Both the position numbers and the translations under genes were made by a program. Source: an uncultured Eubacteriales bacterium (lineage in GTDB: Bacteria; Bacillota; Clostridia; Oscillospirales; Acutalibacteraceae). Taken from it: a DNA stretch of 64,000 bases. Under the pieces are notes generated by a model. The model did no database searches. It worked only from the letters and a program-made list of their open reading frames with translations, and was not told where the DNA came from. Of the stretch, positions 26,304 through 33,301 are shown piece by piece. Location of the stretch: the NCBI GenBank assembly GCA_900318495.1, contig ONLA01000001.1, forward strand, positions 1 through 64,000, given 5' to 3'. Each line of letters begins with the position of its first letter. Position 1 is the stretch's first letter.

Positions 26304-27677
26304 CTAAATATCGGCTTGGGCAACCTTCATCATAATCGCGCATTCCATACGCTTTCTGAACAGCTCGCAGCCGTATTCGTAAATACCGTTTATCGAGCCT
26401 GTCGCGTGATAAGCGTTTGCGGCGCAGCCTCCGCTGCAGTAGAGCCTTGCCCAGCAGCTTTTGCAGTCGGGACGCGCGTAAGCGTTGCACAGCTTGAACT
26501 CATCCTGAACCCCGGTGTTTGTAACTCCCTCATAAATACTGCCGAGCCGGTACTTTTCGTCGCCGACAAACTGGTGGCACGGGTACAAATCGCCCCACGG
26601 CGTTACAGCCATATACTCGGTTCCCGAACCGCAGCCCGAAATACGCTTGTAAATGCACGGTCCTCCGGTTAAATCTATCATATAGTGATAAAAAGTAATA
26701 GGTCTGCCCTCTTTTTCACGCTTTAGCATTTCCTTAGCAAGAATTTCGTACTGCTCAAACAGCACCGGCAAATCGTCGTATGTAAGCGCGTAAGGGTCGT
26801 TTGGCGCGCAAACAACCGGTTCCATTGAAAGCTCGGTGAATCCGAGGTCTGCCATATGGAAAATATCGTTTGTAAAATCAGTGTTGTTATGTGTAAATGT
26901 TCCGCGGACATAATAGCCTCGGTTGCCGCGTTTTTTTACAAACTCCTGAAATTTCGGCACAATTATATCATAACTGCCCTTTCCGTTTATGGTTTTGCGG
27001 AGGTTGTCGTGCACTTCTTTTCTTCCGTCAAGGCTGAGAACAACATTGTGACATTCTTTGTTGGCAAACTCAATAACGTCATCATCCACAAGCATACCGT
27101 TTGTTGTAAGGGTAAAACGGAAGTTTTTATTGTGCTGCTTTTCAATGCTTCTGGCGTAGGCTACAATCTCTTTAACAACGTCAAAGTTCATCAGCGGTTC
27201 ACCGCCGAAAAAGTCCACCTCAAGATTAACGCGGCTGCCTGAGTTTTCAATAAGAAAATCTATTGCTTTTTTTCCGACCTCAAGGCTCATAAGCGCGCGT
27301 TCGCCGTGATATTTCCCCTGACTGGCAAAGCAGTATTCACAGTTCAAATTGCAGGTATGGGCAATGTGAAGGCAAAGAGCTTTAATCACGGTGTTGCGCT
27401 TTTTAAAATCAAAAGCAAGGTTTTCATACTTATCCTCCGTAAAAAGCTTTCCGTTTTCCTTTAGCCCGGTTACGTCGTCAATGCAATCCGAAATTTCACT
27501 TTCGGTAATCTCCGGATTATCTGAATACTTTTTGCTTAATTCGGCAATAATATCCTCTCTGCCGCGGCTTTCATACATTTCGATTACATCATAAGCCAGT
27601 TCGTCAACAACGTGAACGCTGCCGCTGTACACATCAAGCACAATGTTGTAACCGTTAAGTTTATATTGATGTACCAT
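26304..27677 (-). CDS. SCIFF peptide maturase (radical SAM/SPASM thioether-forming enzyme)
   Basis: The 457-residue enzyme introduces thioether cross-links into the SCIFF peptide encoded just upstream. It has an N-terminal recognition (RRE-like) region of about 90 residues that includes the VVDELAYDVIEMY segment. The radical-SAM motif CNLNCEYC (CX3CX2C) lies near residue 112. The SPASM domain at the C-terminus has many Cys (CGSGTEYMAVTPWGDLYPC, then CKSCWARLYCSGGC) for auxiliary Fe-S clusters. Family and neighbourhood match the known SCIFF maturases of Clostridia (TIGR03974), including the Thermoanaerobacter/Clostridium enzymes shown to make Cys-Thr thioethers. The product's biological role is unknown. 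Confidence 0.93.
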   Translation of the reverse strand: MVHQYKLNGYNIVLDVYSGSVHVVDELAYDVIEMYESRGREDIIAELSKKYSDNPEITESEISDCIDDVTGLKENGKLFTEDKYENLAFDFKKRNTVIKALCLHIAHTCNLNCEYCFASQGKYHGERALMSLEVGKKAIDFLIENSGSRVNLEVDFFGGEPLMNFDVVKEIVAYARSIEKQHNKNFRFTLTTNGMLVDDDVIEFANKECHNVVLSLDGRKEVHDNLRKTINGKGSYDIIVPKFQEFVKKRGNRGYYVRGTFTHNNTDFTNDIFHMADLGFTELSMEPVVCAPNDPYALTYDDLPVLFEQYEILAKEMLKREKEGRPITFYHYMIDLTGGPCIYKRISGCGSGTEYMAVTPWGDLYPCHQFVGDEKYRLGSIYEGVTNTGVQDEFKLCNAYARPDCKSCWARLYCSGGCAANAYHATGSINGIYEYGCELFRKRMECAIMMKVAQADI

Positions 27678-27703
27678 TATAAAAACCCCTATACATAAGG
27701 AAA

Positions 27704-27729
27704 GCCGTTAAACCATAAGGCATAACGGC
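27704..27729 (-). terminator. Weak hairpin between SCIFF and its maturase
   Basis: Minus-strand stem GCCGTTA / TAACGGC with an inner CC/GG pair, followed by TTTCCTT. It probably attenuates transcription so that the peptide is made in excess over the enzyme. Confidence 0.45.
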
Positions 27730-27749
27730 GTAAAATCCTTAATTTAAAA

Positions 27750-27899
27750 TTATTTCTCAAGACATTTTTCGCACTGCTGGTTAGCAACGCCGCAAGAGGT
27801 TTTGCAAGCTGACTGGCAGGAAGTCTGGCACTCGCCGCAGCCGCCTGTTTTAACGCTCTTCTTTAAGTCACGGGTTTCAATTGTTTTAATTCTTTTCAT
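27750..27899 (-). CDS. SCIFF (Cys-rich RiPP precursor) peptide
   Basis: A 49-residue precursor peptide of the SCIFF family (TIGR03973), easily missed because of its size. It starts MKRIKTIETRDLKKSVKTGG and is followed by the almost invariant core CGECQTSCQSACKTSCGVAN. Cys residues lie at 21, 24, 28, 32, 36, 43 and 46, so there are seven rather than the six of the family name. The start codon at 27899 follows AAAGGAG and a consensus promoter. The maturase gene lies 72 bp downstream. The sequence is strongly conserved across Clostridia, which suggests a housekeeping or signalling role rather than a bacteriocin. Confidence 0.95.
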   Translation of the reverse strand: MKRIKTIETRDLKKSVKTGGCGECQTSCQSACKTSCGVANQQCEKCLEK

Positions 27900-27939
27900 G
27901 ATAACGCACTCCTTTGATATAAAATATCTTTATAAATAA

Positions 27940-27968
27940 ATATTAACATATACGCTTGGATTTGTCAA
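27940..27968 (-). promoter_or_regulatory. Promoter of the SCIFF locus
   Basis: Minus-strand TTGACA (27963-27968), 17-bp spacer, TAATAT (27940-27945), some 40 bp before the SCIFF start. Confidence 0.78.
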
Positions 27969-29348
27969 TTACAATTCTGCAACCGAAAGATAATGAGGTA
28001 AATTTTTTTCGGATGAAATTATCTCTACCCCGTTATTAATCTGATAACTGATGTTTTCGTATGTTTTACCGGTCAGCACTTCGCCGGGAACAATGACAGG
28101 TATTCCGGGAGGATAAGCGAAAACATACTCGAGGCTTACTTTGCCTACAGCTTTTTTTAAAGCCATTTTCACTGGCTTGAAGTTTTCCTTTTCATACGAA
28201 AAAAACTTGCGCTCAGGTAACTCAAACTCTATTTTTAACGGTTTTTCGTTATCAGGCTGACAACCGGCATCAATTTCAAGCAAAGCATTAAACAGCCGTT
28301 CAAAGCCTTCGGAAGTATCGCAAACAGAGGTTATGGCTGTTACATAATCAACCGACGACATTTCGGTTTCGAGCCGGTATTTTGTCCTGAGAATATCTGC
28401 GAGCCGATGCCCTGTAAGCTTTGTTCTGCCTGTAAGTATTACAAGCTTGCCGAAATCGCGGCCGGCGCAGTTAAAAAGACTGATTTTTTTTAATTGTTTT
28501 GCTCTGTCATAAAATAATAATAACCTTTTAATGTATTCGTCGAAGGCTGTCTTGCTGTTTTTTAAAAAACTAAGACAACATTCAATTGAAGCCATAAGAA
28601 TATACGAAGGGCTGCTTGATTCAAAAACAGCGGAATTAATTCTTAGTTTATCCGCCAATACGCTGTCATTTGTGAGGAGTAAAGCGGTTTGTGTAAGTGA
28701 AGGCAAGGTTTTGTGAAGGCTTATAACAGACGCGTCGGCGCCTTGTAAAACAGCGGAGCCGGGAAAGGCTTTATGAAACGGAAAATGAGCGCCGTGAGCT
28801 TCGTCCGTAAAAAGCTTGACGTCATATTTTCGGCATATCTCCGAGATTTGCGCGATATTAGAGCAAACGCCCTCATAAGTAGGCGAAGTAATAATGACAA
28901 GCCTTATATCTCTGAATTCGGTCAGCTTCTTTTCAACTTCTTCGGGTGATATCCTGCCGAAAAAGCCAAAACCTGTTTGCTCGGGTAAAATATATTCGGG
29001 TTTTAAGCCCATAAGCTCAACCGCGTTAAACACAGATTTATGGCAGTTGCGCGCGACCAAAACACGGTCGCCGCGTTTTGTCATTGAGCGGATCGCCGAA
29101 AGGATGCCTCCTGTCGCGCCGTTAACCAAAAGCAAAGCATTGTTAACGTTATATACTTCGGCAGCGGTGTTTTCTATATCTCTTATACAACCGTTTGGGT
29201 TATGAAGGTCATCGAATCCGTTAATTTCCGTTAAATCAAGGTTATACGGCAAATTACCGTCTCCGTTAATATCAAGCCTTTTATGCCCCGGCATATGAAA
29301 CGGATAAACAGAGCTTTTTGAATAGTCTTTTAGCTTTTTATACAGCAT
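27969..29348 (-). CDS. Orn/Lys/Arg decarboxylase-family PLP enzyme
   Basis: The 459-residue protein belongs to the fold-type I basic amino acid decarboxylases. It has the family start FHMPGHKR, the DLTEINGFDDLHNPNG segment, NGATGGILSAIRS, the TSPTYEGVCSNI loop, DEAHGAHFPFH and the PLP lysine in SLHKTLPSLTQ. It is shorter than the E. coli inducible enzymes and similar in size to the Bacillus SpeA/YaaO group, which lack the wing domain. Arginine decarboxylase for polyamine synthesis is the most likely activity, but lysine or ornithine cannot be excluded. Its ATG overlaps the prfC stop by one base (TAATG), which implies coupled translation. Confidence 0.85.
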   Translation of the reverse strand: MLYKKLKDYSKSSVYPFHMPGHKRLDINGDGNLPYNLDLTEINGFDDLHNPNGCIRDIENTAAEVYNVNNALLLVNGATGGILSAIRSMTKRGDRVLVARNCHKSVFNAVELMGLKPEYILPEQTGFGFFGRISPEEVEKKLTEFRDIRLVIITSPTYEGVCSNIAQISEICRKYDVKLFTDEAHGAHFPFHKAFPGSAVLQGADASVISLHKTLPSLTQTALLLTNDSVLADKLRINSAVFESSSPSYILMASIECCLSFLKNSKTAFDEYIKRLLLFYDRAKQLKKISLFNCAGRDFGKLVILTGRTKLTGHRLADILRTKYRLETEMSSVDYVTAITSVCDTSEGFERLFNALLEIDAGCQPDNEKPLKIEFELPERKFFSYEKENFKPVKMALKKAVGKVSLEYVFAYPPGIPVIVPGEVLTGKTYENISYQINNGVEIISSEKNLPHYLSVAEL

Positions 29349-30934
29349 TAGTTTGTACCGAATTCTCTGAGTTCAAGACCTTTGTTATGGTCAAGCGCCC
29401 AGTCAATGCTCCAGTAGCTTGTGAACAAAAGAAGATGATTTCCCTTTAAATCCTGAATACGCTTAGTATCCGAGGCAAGATCCAAGGTTTTTGGATCAAT
29501 ATCCTCGTTTACAATCCAGCGGATGTATTCATAAGGAAGGTTTTCCATAATTATATCTACATTGTACTCGTTTTCAAGGCGGTATTTTAATACGTCAAAC
29601 TGAAGAACGCCGACAACGCCGACTATTACTTCTTCCATACCGGCGTCAAGCTCCTGAAAAATCTGAATTGCGCCTTCCTGGGCAATCTGGCTTGTACCCT
29701 TAATAAACTGCTTTCGCTTCATTGTGTCTTTTTGGCGGACACGCGCAAAATGCTCGGGCGCAAAGGTTGGAATTCCCTTAAACTGAACCTTGTGTGACGG
29801 CGAGCAAATTGTATCGCCGATTGAAAACAAACCGGGATCAAAAACGCCTATGATATCGCCCGCATAGGCTTCTTCAACAATTTCACGCTCCTGAGCCATA
29901 ATTTGCTGCGGCTGCGACAGGCGCATTTTCTTTTTGCCCTGAACGTGATACACTTCCATATTTTTTTCAAACTTACCGCTGCAAATTCTCATAAAAGCGA
30001 TTCTGTCACGGTGGGCTTTATTCATATTTGCCTGAATCTTGAATACAAAAGCGGAAAAGTCGTCAGACATCGGGTCAACCTCCTCGCTGACGGTTTCCCT
30101 CGCGACCGGTGAAGTCGTAAGCTTTAAAAACTGCTCAAGGAACGGCTCAACACCAAAATTTGTCAGCGCTGAACCGAAAAATACGGGCGTCAGCTTTCCT
30201 TCGCGAACAGCGTTTAAATCAAATTCGTCTCCGGCTCCGTCAAGCAGCTCGATTTCATCGAACAAATCCTGTTTGAGATACTGACCGAGAATCTCATCAA
30301 GCTGAGGATCGTCGAGCGCAAGCTCCTTTTTTTCAACTTCCTTCTGACCGTTATTTGCCGTAAAGGACAAAATCTTTTCGGTGTTTCTGTCAAAAACTCC
30401 CTTGAATTCTTTGCCTGAGCCAATCGGCCAGTTAACCGGGTAGGTGTTGATTCCAAGCACGTTTTCAATGTCCTCGAGCAAATCAAACGGACTTTTCGCG
30501 TCGCGATCCATTTTATTAATAAAGGTAATGATTGGGATATTGCGCATTACACAAACCTTGAACAGCTTGATTGTCTGCTTTTCAACACCCTTGGAGCCGT
30601 CAATTACCATTACCGCCGAATCCGCCGCCATAAGCGTACGGTAGGTGTCTTCGGAAAAATCCTCGTGTCCCGGGGTGTCAAGAATATTAATGCAATAGCC
30701 GTCATACTTAAACTGAAGAACTGAAGAGGTTACCGAAATACCTCTTTGCTTTTCAATTTCCATCCAGTCCGACACAGCGTGCTTTGCGGTACGTTTTCCT
30801 TTTACGGAGCCTGCAAGGTTAATCGCGCCTCCGTAAAGCAAAAGCTTTTCGGTAAGCGTTGTTTTGCCTGCGTCAGGGTGAGAAATAATCGCAAAGGTGC
30901 GTCGTTTTTGTATTTCTTCCTTATATGAATTCAT
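29348..30934 (-). CDS. prfC: Peptide chain release factor 3
   Basis: RF3 is a GTPase that recycles RF1/RF2 from the ribosome after peptide release. The 528-residue protein has the G domain motifs SHPDAGKTTLTEKL (G1), the DTPGHEDFSEDTYR G3 box with the RF3-specific continuation, and NKMDRD (G4). It also has the RF3-type C-terminal region (IRWIVNEDIDPKTLDLASDTK). Length matches the family (about 530). The start follows GAAAGGA at 30934. The decarboxylase-like gene is coupled downstream, an arrangement with no obvious functional link. Confidence 0.95.
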   Translation of the reverse strand: MNSYKEEIQKRRTFAIISHPDAGKTTLTEKLLLYGGAINLAGSVKGKRTAKHAVSDWMEIEKQRGISVTSSVLQFKYDGYCINILDTPGHEDFSEDTYRTLMAADSAVMVIDGSKGVEKQTIKLFKVCVMRNIPIITFINKMDRDAKSPFDLLEDIENVLGINTYPVNWPIGSGKEFKGVFDRNTEKILSFTANNGQKEVEKKELALDDPQLDEILGQYLKQDLFDEIELLDGAGDEFDLNAVREGKLTPVFFGSALTNFGVEPFLEQFLKLTTSPVARETVSEEVDPMSDDFSAFVFKIQANMNKAHRDRIAFMRICSGKFEKNMEVYHVQGKKKMRLSQPQQIMAQEREIVEEAYAGDIIGVFDPGLFSIGDTICSPSHKVQFKGIPTFAPEHFARVRQKDTMKRKQFIKGTSQIAQEGAIQIFQELDAGMEEVIVGVVGVLQFDVLKYRLENEYNVDIIMENLPYEYIRWIVNEDIDPKTLDLASDTKRIQDLKGNHLLLFTSYWSIDWALDHNKGLELREFGTN

Positions 30935-31065
30935 ATATACAATCCTTTCGGGATAATTTTGCGGATTACAACTTTATATTTTACTATCATTTTACCTGTT
31001 ATGTCAACAATTATGGAAAATAATATGAAAAATAAAAAAATTTTGAAATAAATTAAAACAAAAGC

Positions 31066-31094
31066 TTGACAAAATAATTAAATTATTGTAATAT
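31066..31094 (+). promoter_or_regulatory. Promoter upstream of hemW
   Basis: TTGACA (31066-31071), 17-bp spacer, TAATAT (31089-31094). An overlapping TATAAT at 31092-31097 would give a 20-bp spacer. Confidence 0.7.
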
Positions 31095-31143
31095 AATTAC
31101 AGAAATAAACAGATTATTCCTATCTTTTCATATACCTTCCAAC

Positions 31144-31173
31144 TTGGGGCAGAAACTGTGGTTTCTGCCCCAA
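31144..31173 (+). promoter_or_regulatory. Perfect hairpin in the hemW 5' leader
   Basis: TTGGGGCAGAAAC / GTTTCTGCCCCAA: a perfect 13-bp stem with loop TGTG, between the promoter and the hemW ribosome site (GGAG at 31187). The tail is CTATTTTATAC, too weak for a standard terminator. It may be an attenuator, an RNA-stability element or a protein-binding site. Confidence 0.6.
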
Positions 31174-31197
31174 CTATTTTATACACGGAGCAATGCT

Positions 31198-32295
31198 ATG
31201 AACACACTCGGAATTTACATCCACATACCATTTTGCAGAAAAAAATGCCCTTACTGCGACTTTTTCAGCAAATGCGGAAACGAAATCGAATACGAAAAAT
31301 ACACAGCCGAAACTTTAAAAAAGATTGTTAACTGGAGCAACCTTTGCAATAAGAAGGTTACAAGCGTATATTTTGGCGGCGGAACGCCGAGTGTAATCGG
31401 AGCTGAAAGGCTGTGCGCGATGCTTAACAAAATAAAGACGTGTTTTTCTGTTTGTGACGACGCTGAAATAACCTGTGAGGTTAACCCCGAAAGCGGCAAA
31501 AATATGGATTTTGACTTAATGAAAAATACCGGCTTTAACAGAATTTCCATAGGACTTCAAAGCGCTGTGGAAAACGAGCTTAGGGTATTGGGAAGAATTC
31601 ATACCGCCGAAGAAGCAAGGCTGACGGCGGCAAGAGCGGCGCAGGCAGGTATAAACAACATTTCCTTTGATTTAATGATGGGTATCCCCCTGCAAACTAT
31701 TGATTCGCTCAAAAAATCAATTGAGTTTTGTGCTGACTGCAACGTAACGCATATTTCATCTTACTTGCTTAAAATTGAAAAGGGAACAAGGTTCTTTACG
31801 CTTAAAGACAAGCTTCCGTTTTCTGACGATGACATTCAGGCGGATTTATACTTAAACGCGGTTGACCTGCTTGAGCGTATAGGATACGGGCAATACGAAA
31901 TATCAAACTTCGCCAAGCCGGGTTATGAAGGAAAGCATAACATTAATTACTGGAAATGCGGTGAATACATCGGTATAGGGCCTTCCGCCCACTCGTTTTT
32001 TGAGGGAAAACGTTTTTATTATGAAAGAAGTATCCAAAATTACTATGACCGAAAAATTGTTGACGACGGAACCGGCGGAGATTCCGGAGAGTATATTATG
32101 CTTTCGCTCAGATTAAAGGAAGGTCTTGTTTTCAGTGAGTTTGAGCGCAGATACGCCTCTCCGGTTCACCCGGAAACAATAAAGAAAATAAAAAACTTTG
32201 CAAAGCACGGATTTATGGAGCTTGACAATGAGCACGCCTGCTTTACCAAAAAAGGGTTTTTGGTTTCAAATTCTATCATCAGTGAATTGATTTAA
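31198..32295 (+). CDS. hemW: Radical SAM heme chaperone HemW
   Basis: HemW-type proteins bind heme and hand it to target enzymes; they were formerly annotated as oxygen-independent coproporphyrinogen oxidase. The 365-residue protein begins MNTLGIYIHIPFCRKKCPYC; the CX3CX2C motif is followed by DFFSK, and the HemW-type C-terminal segment (FEGKRFYYERSIQNYYD) is present. I use ATG 31198 with GGAG seven bases upstream. It matches the usual HemW length and lacks the extra N-terminus of true HemN. It commonly follows lepA in Firmicutes, but no lepA is present here. Confidence 0.9.
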   Translation: MNTLGIYIHIPFCRKKCPYCDFFSKCGNEIEYEKYTAETLKKIVNWSNLCNKKVTSVYFGGGTPSVIGAERLCAMLNKIKTCFSVCDDAEITCEVNPESGKNMDFDLMKNTGFNRISIGLQSAVENELRVLGRIHTAEEARLTAARAAQAGINNISFDLMMGIPLQTIDSLKKSIEFCADCNVTHISSYLLKIEKGTRFFTLKDKLPFSDDDIQADLYLNAVDLLERIGYGQYEISNFAKPGYEGKHNINYWKCGEYIGIGPSAHSFFEGKRFYYERSIQNYYDRKIVDDGTGGDSGEYIMLSLRLKEGLVFSEFERRYASPVHPETIKKIKNFAKHGFMELDNEHACFTKKGFLVSNSIISELI

Positions 32296-32335
32296 CCGCT
32301 TTGATGTGGTATTATTATGTAAAGGAGCTGTGATA

Positions 32336-32953
32336 ATGATGAAAAACAAATTTATCCCTATTTTAACCTCGGCAATTCTGTTATTAACCGTTATTTTTTC
32401 AGGGTGCTCGGTTGCTGACCTTGTTGATTCAGCTGTCGGCAGTTCTCAGGTTAAGGTTACGTCCCCGTCAACCGGCGCGGAAACAACCGTAAAAGCCGAA
32501 AGCGGCAATACAGAAAAATCAACTTATAAAATGTCAGACATTTATAAGCTGAAAAACACCGAACACTTTGCGAAAAACACCCTAAAGCATATTTTTGACG
32601 GAACAATAAACAGCAAGGGCAATGCTACCGGCTACCACTACACTATGGTTGAGGACAGCAAAGGCAGTATTATTGACGGCACAAAAAGCAAAGAGGACAA
32701 AAACGGCGTATTCACAGGAAAAGTTAAGGTCGGAGACGTTAAGAAAAAAGGCTTCAGTTCATTTTACCCTGAAAGCTGGACTCCCCAGCAGGTGGTTGAC
32801 GCGATAAACACAGCATATGACTACGCGGTAAACGACAGCAGCAATCCCAAGGGTTCGCTTTGGATCGGCTACGCCGGCGACCTTGAAATTGATATGTATT
32901 TGGACAACAATAAAAAAATAACAACCGCCTACCCTGTTTATGAAGGAGACTGA
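32336..32953 (+). CDS. Lipoprotein with EndoU-like nuclease domain
   Basis: The 205-residue protein starts at ATG 32336 (AAGGAG site). Its lipoprotein signal peptide ends in FSGC (Cys about residue 22), and a short spacer precedes a C-terminal domain of about 125 residues. That domain resembles the bacterial EndoU ribonuclease family (PF14436): KHIFDGTINSKG, then a second His in TGYHYTM, a Lys-rich GVFTGKVKVGDVKKKG segment, FSSFYPESWTPQQVVDAINTA, and the ending ITTAYPVY. The two His and a Lys could form the EndoU triad. Membrane anchoring outside the cell is unusual for a single-domain RNase. The next gene, 2 bp on, may encode an immunity partner. Catalysis is inferred from motif match only. 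Confidence 0.72.
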   Translation: MMKNKFIPILTSAILLLTVIFSGCSVADLVDSAVGSSQVKVTSPSTGAETTVKAESGNTEKSTYKMSDIYKLKNTEHFAKNTLKHIFDGTINSKGNATGYHYTMVEDSKGSIIDGTKSKEDKNGVFTGKVKVGDVKKKGFSSFYPESWTPQQVVDAINTAYDYAVNDSSNPKGSLWIGYAGDLEIDMYLDNNKKITTAYPVYEGD

Positions 32954-32955
32954 TT

Positions 32956-33264
32956 ATGATTGAATACACAATGTCTGTAATCGACGGCAGGAAGAAAATT
33001 CCCGTAATAGAGTTTTCCGACAAAGAATATAATTTAATCGGCGAGTTGCTTTTGGCGGAACGAAGCTTTTTGAGCAAAATTAAAAAGTTTTTAAAGGATG
33101 AAAACAACACCGAATTTTCCGCTAATGTTTTTCTATTAACAAAAGCGGATGACAAGATTATAATTGAAAACGATGTTACGGAGCAGGAGCTCACCGTTGA
33201 TAAAAGTGACTTTTCTTCCATTCTTAACGCGTATTACTCTGAATATAAAAAACTCAAAAAATGA
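32956..33264 (+). CDS. Small protein paired with the EndoU-like lipoprotein, possible immunity protein
   Basis: I do not recognise a family. The 102-residue soluble protein lacks a signal peptide and membrane helix. It begins MIEYTMSVIDGRKKIPVIEFSD, is rich in Glu and Lys, and ends in a lysine cluster. Its ATG lies 2 bp after the stop of the EndoU-like gene with a shared AAGGAG, and a terminator follows at once, so the two are tightly coupled. Small cytoplasmic proteins directly downstream of EndoU toxins often act as their immunity factors. That role is inference from gene order; a regulator or structural partner is possible. Confidence 0.6.
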   Translation: MIEYTMSVIDGRKKIPVIEFSDKEYNLIGELLLAERSFLSKIKKFLKDENNTEFSANVFLLTKADDKIIIENDVTEQELTVDKSDFSSILNAYYSEYKKLKK

Positions 33265-33268
33265 CAGC

Positions 33269-33295
33269 AGGACCGGTTCAAAATCGAACCGGTCC
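33269..33295. terminator. Bidirectional terminator after the EndoU pair
   Basis: Stem AGGACCGGTTC / GAACCGGTCCT with loop AAAATC. An AAATTTT tail follows on the plus strand and a T-rich stretch on the minus strand. It separates the convergent EndoU and CotH transcripts. Confidence 0.75.
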
Positions 33296-33301
33296 TAAAT
33301 T

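Noticed and set aside
31198..32295. Oxygen-independent coproporphyrinogen III oxidase (HemN)
   Set aside because: The protein lacks the longer N-terminal region of HemN and has HemW-type length and motifs.
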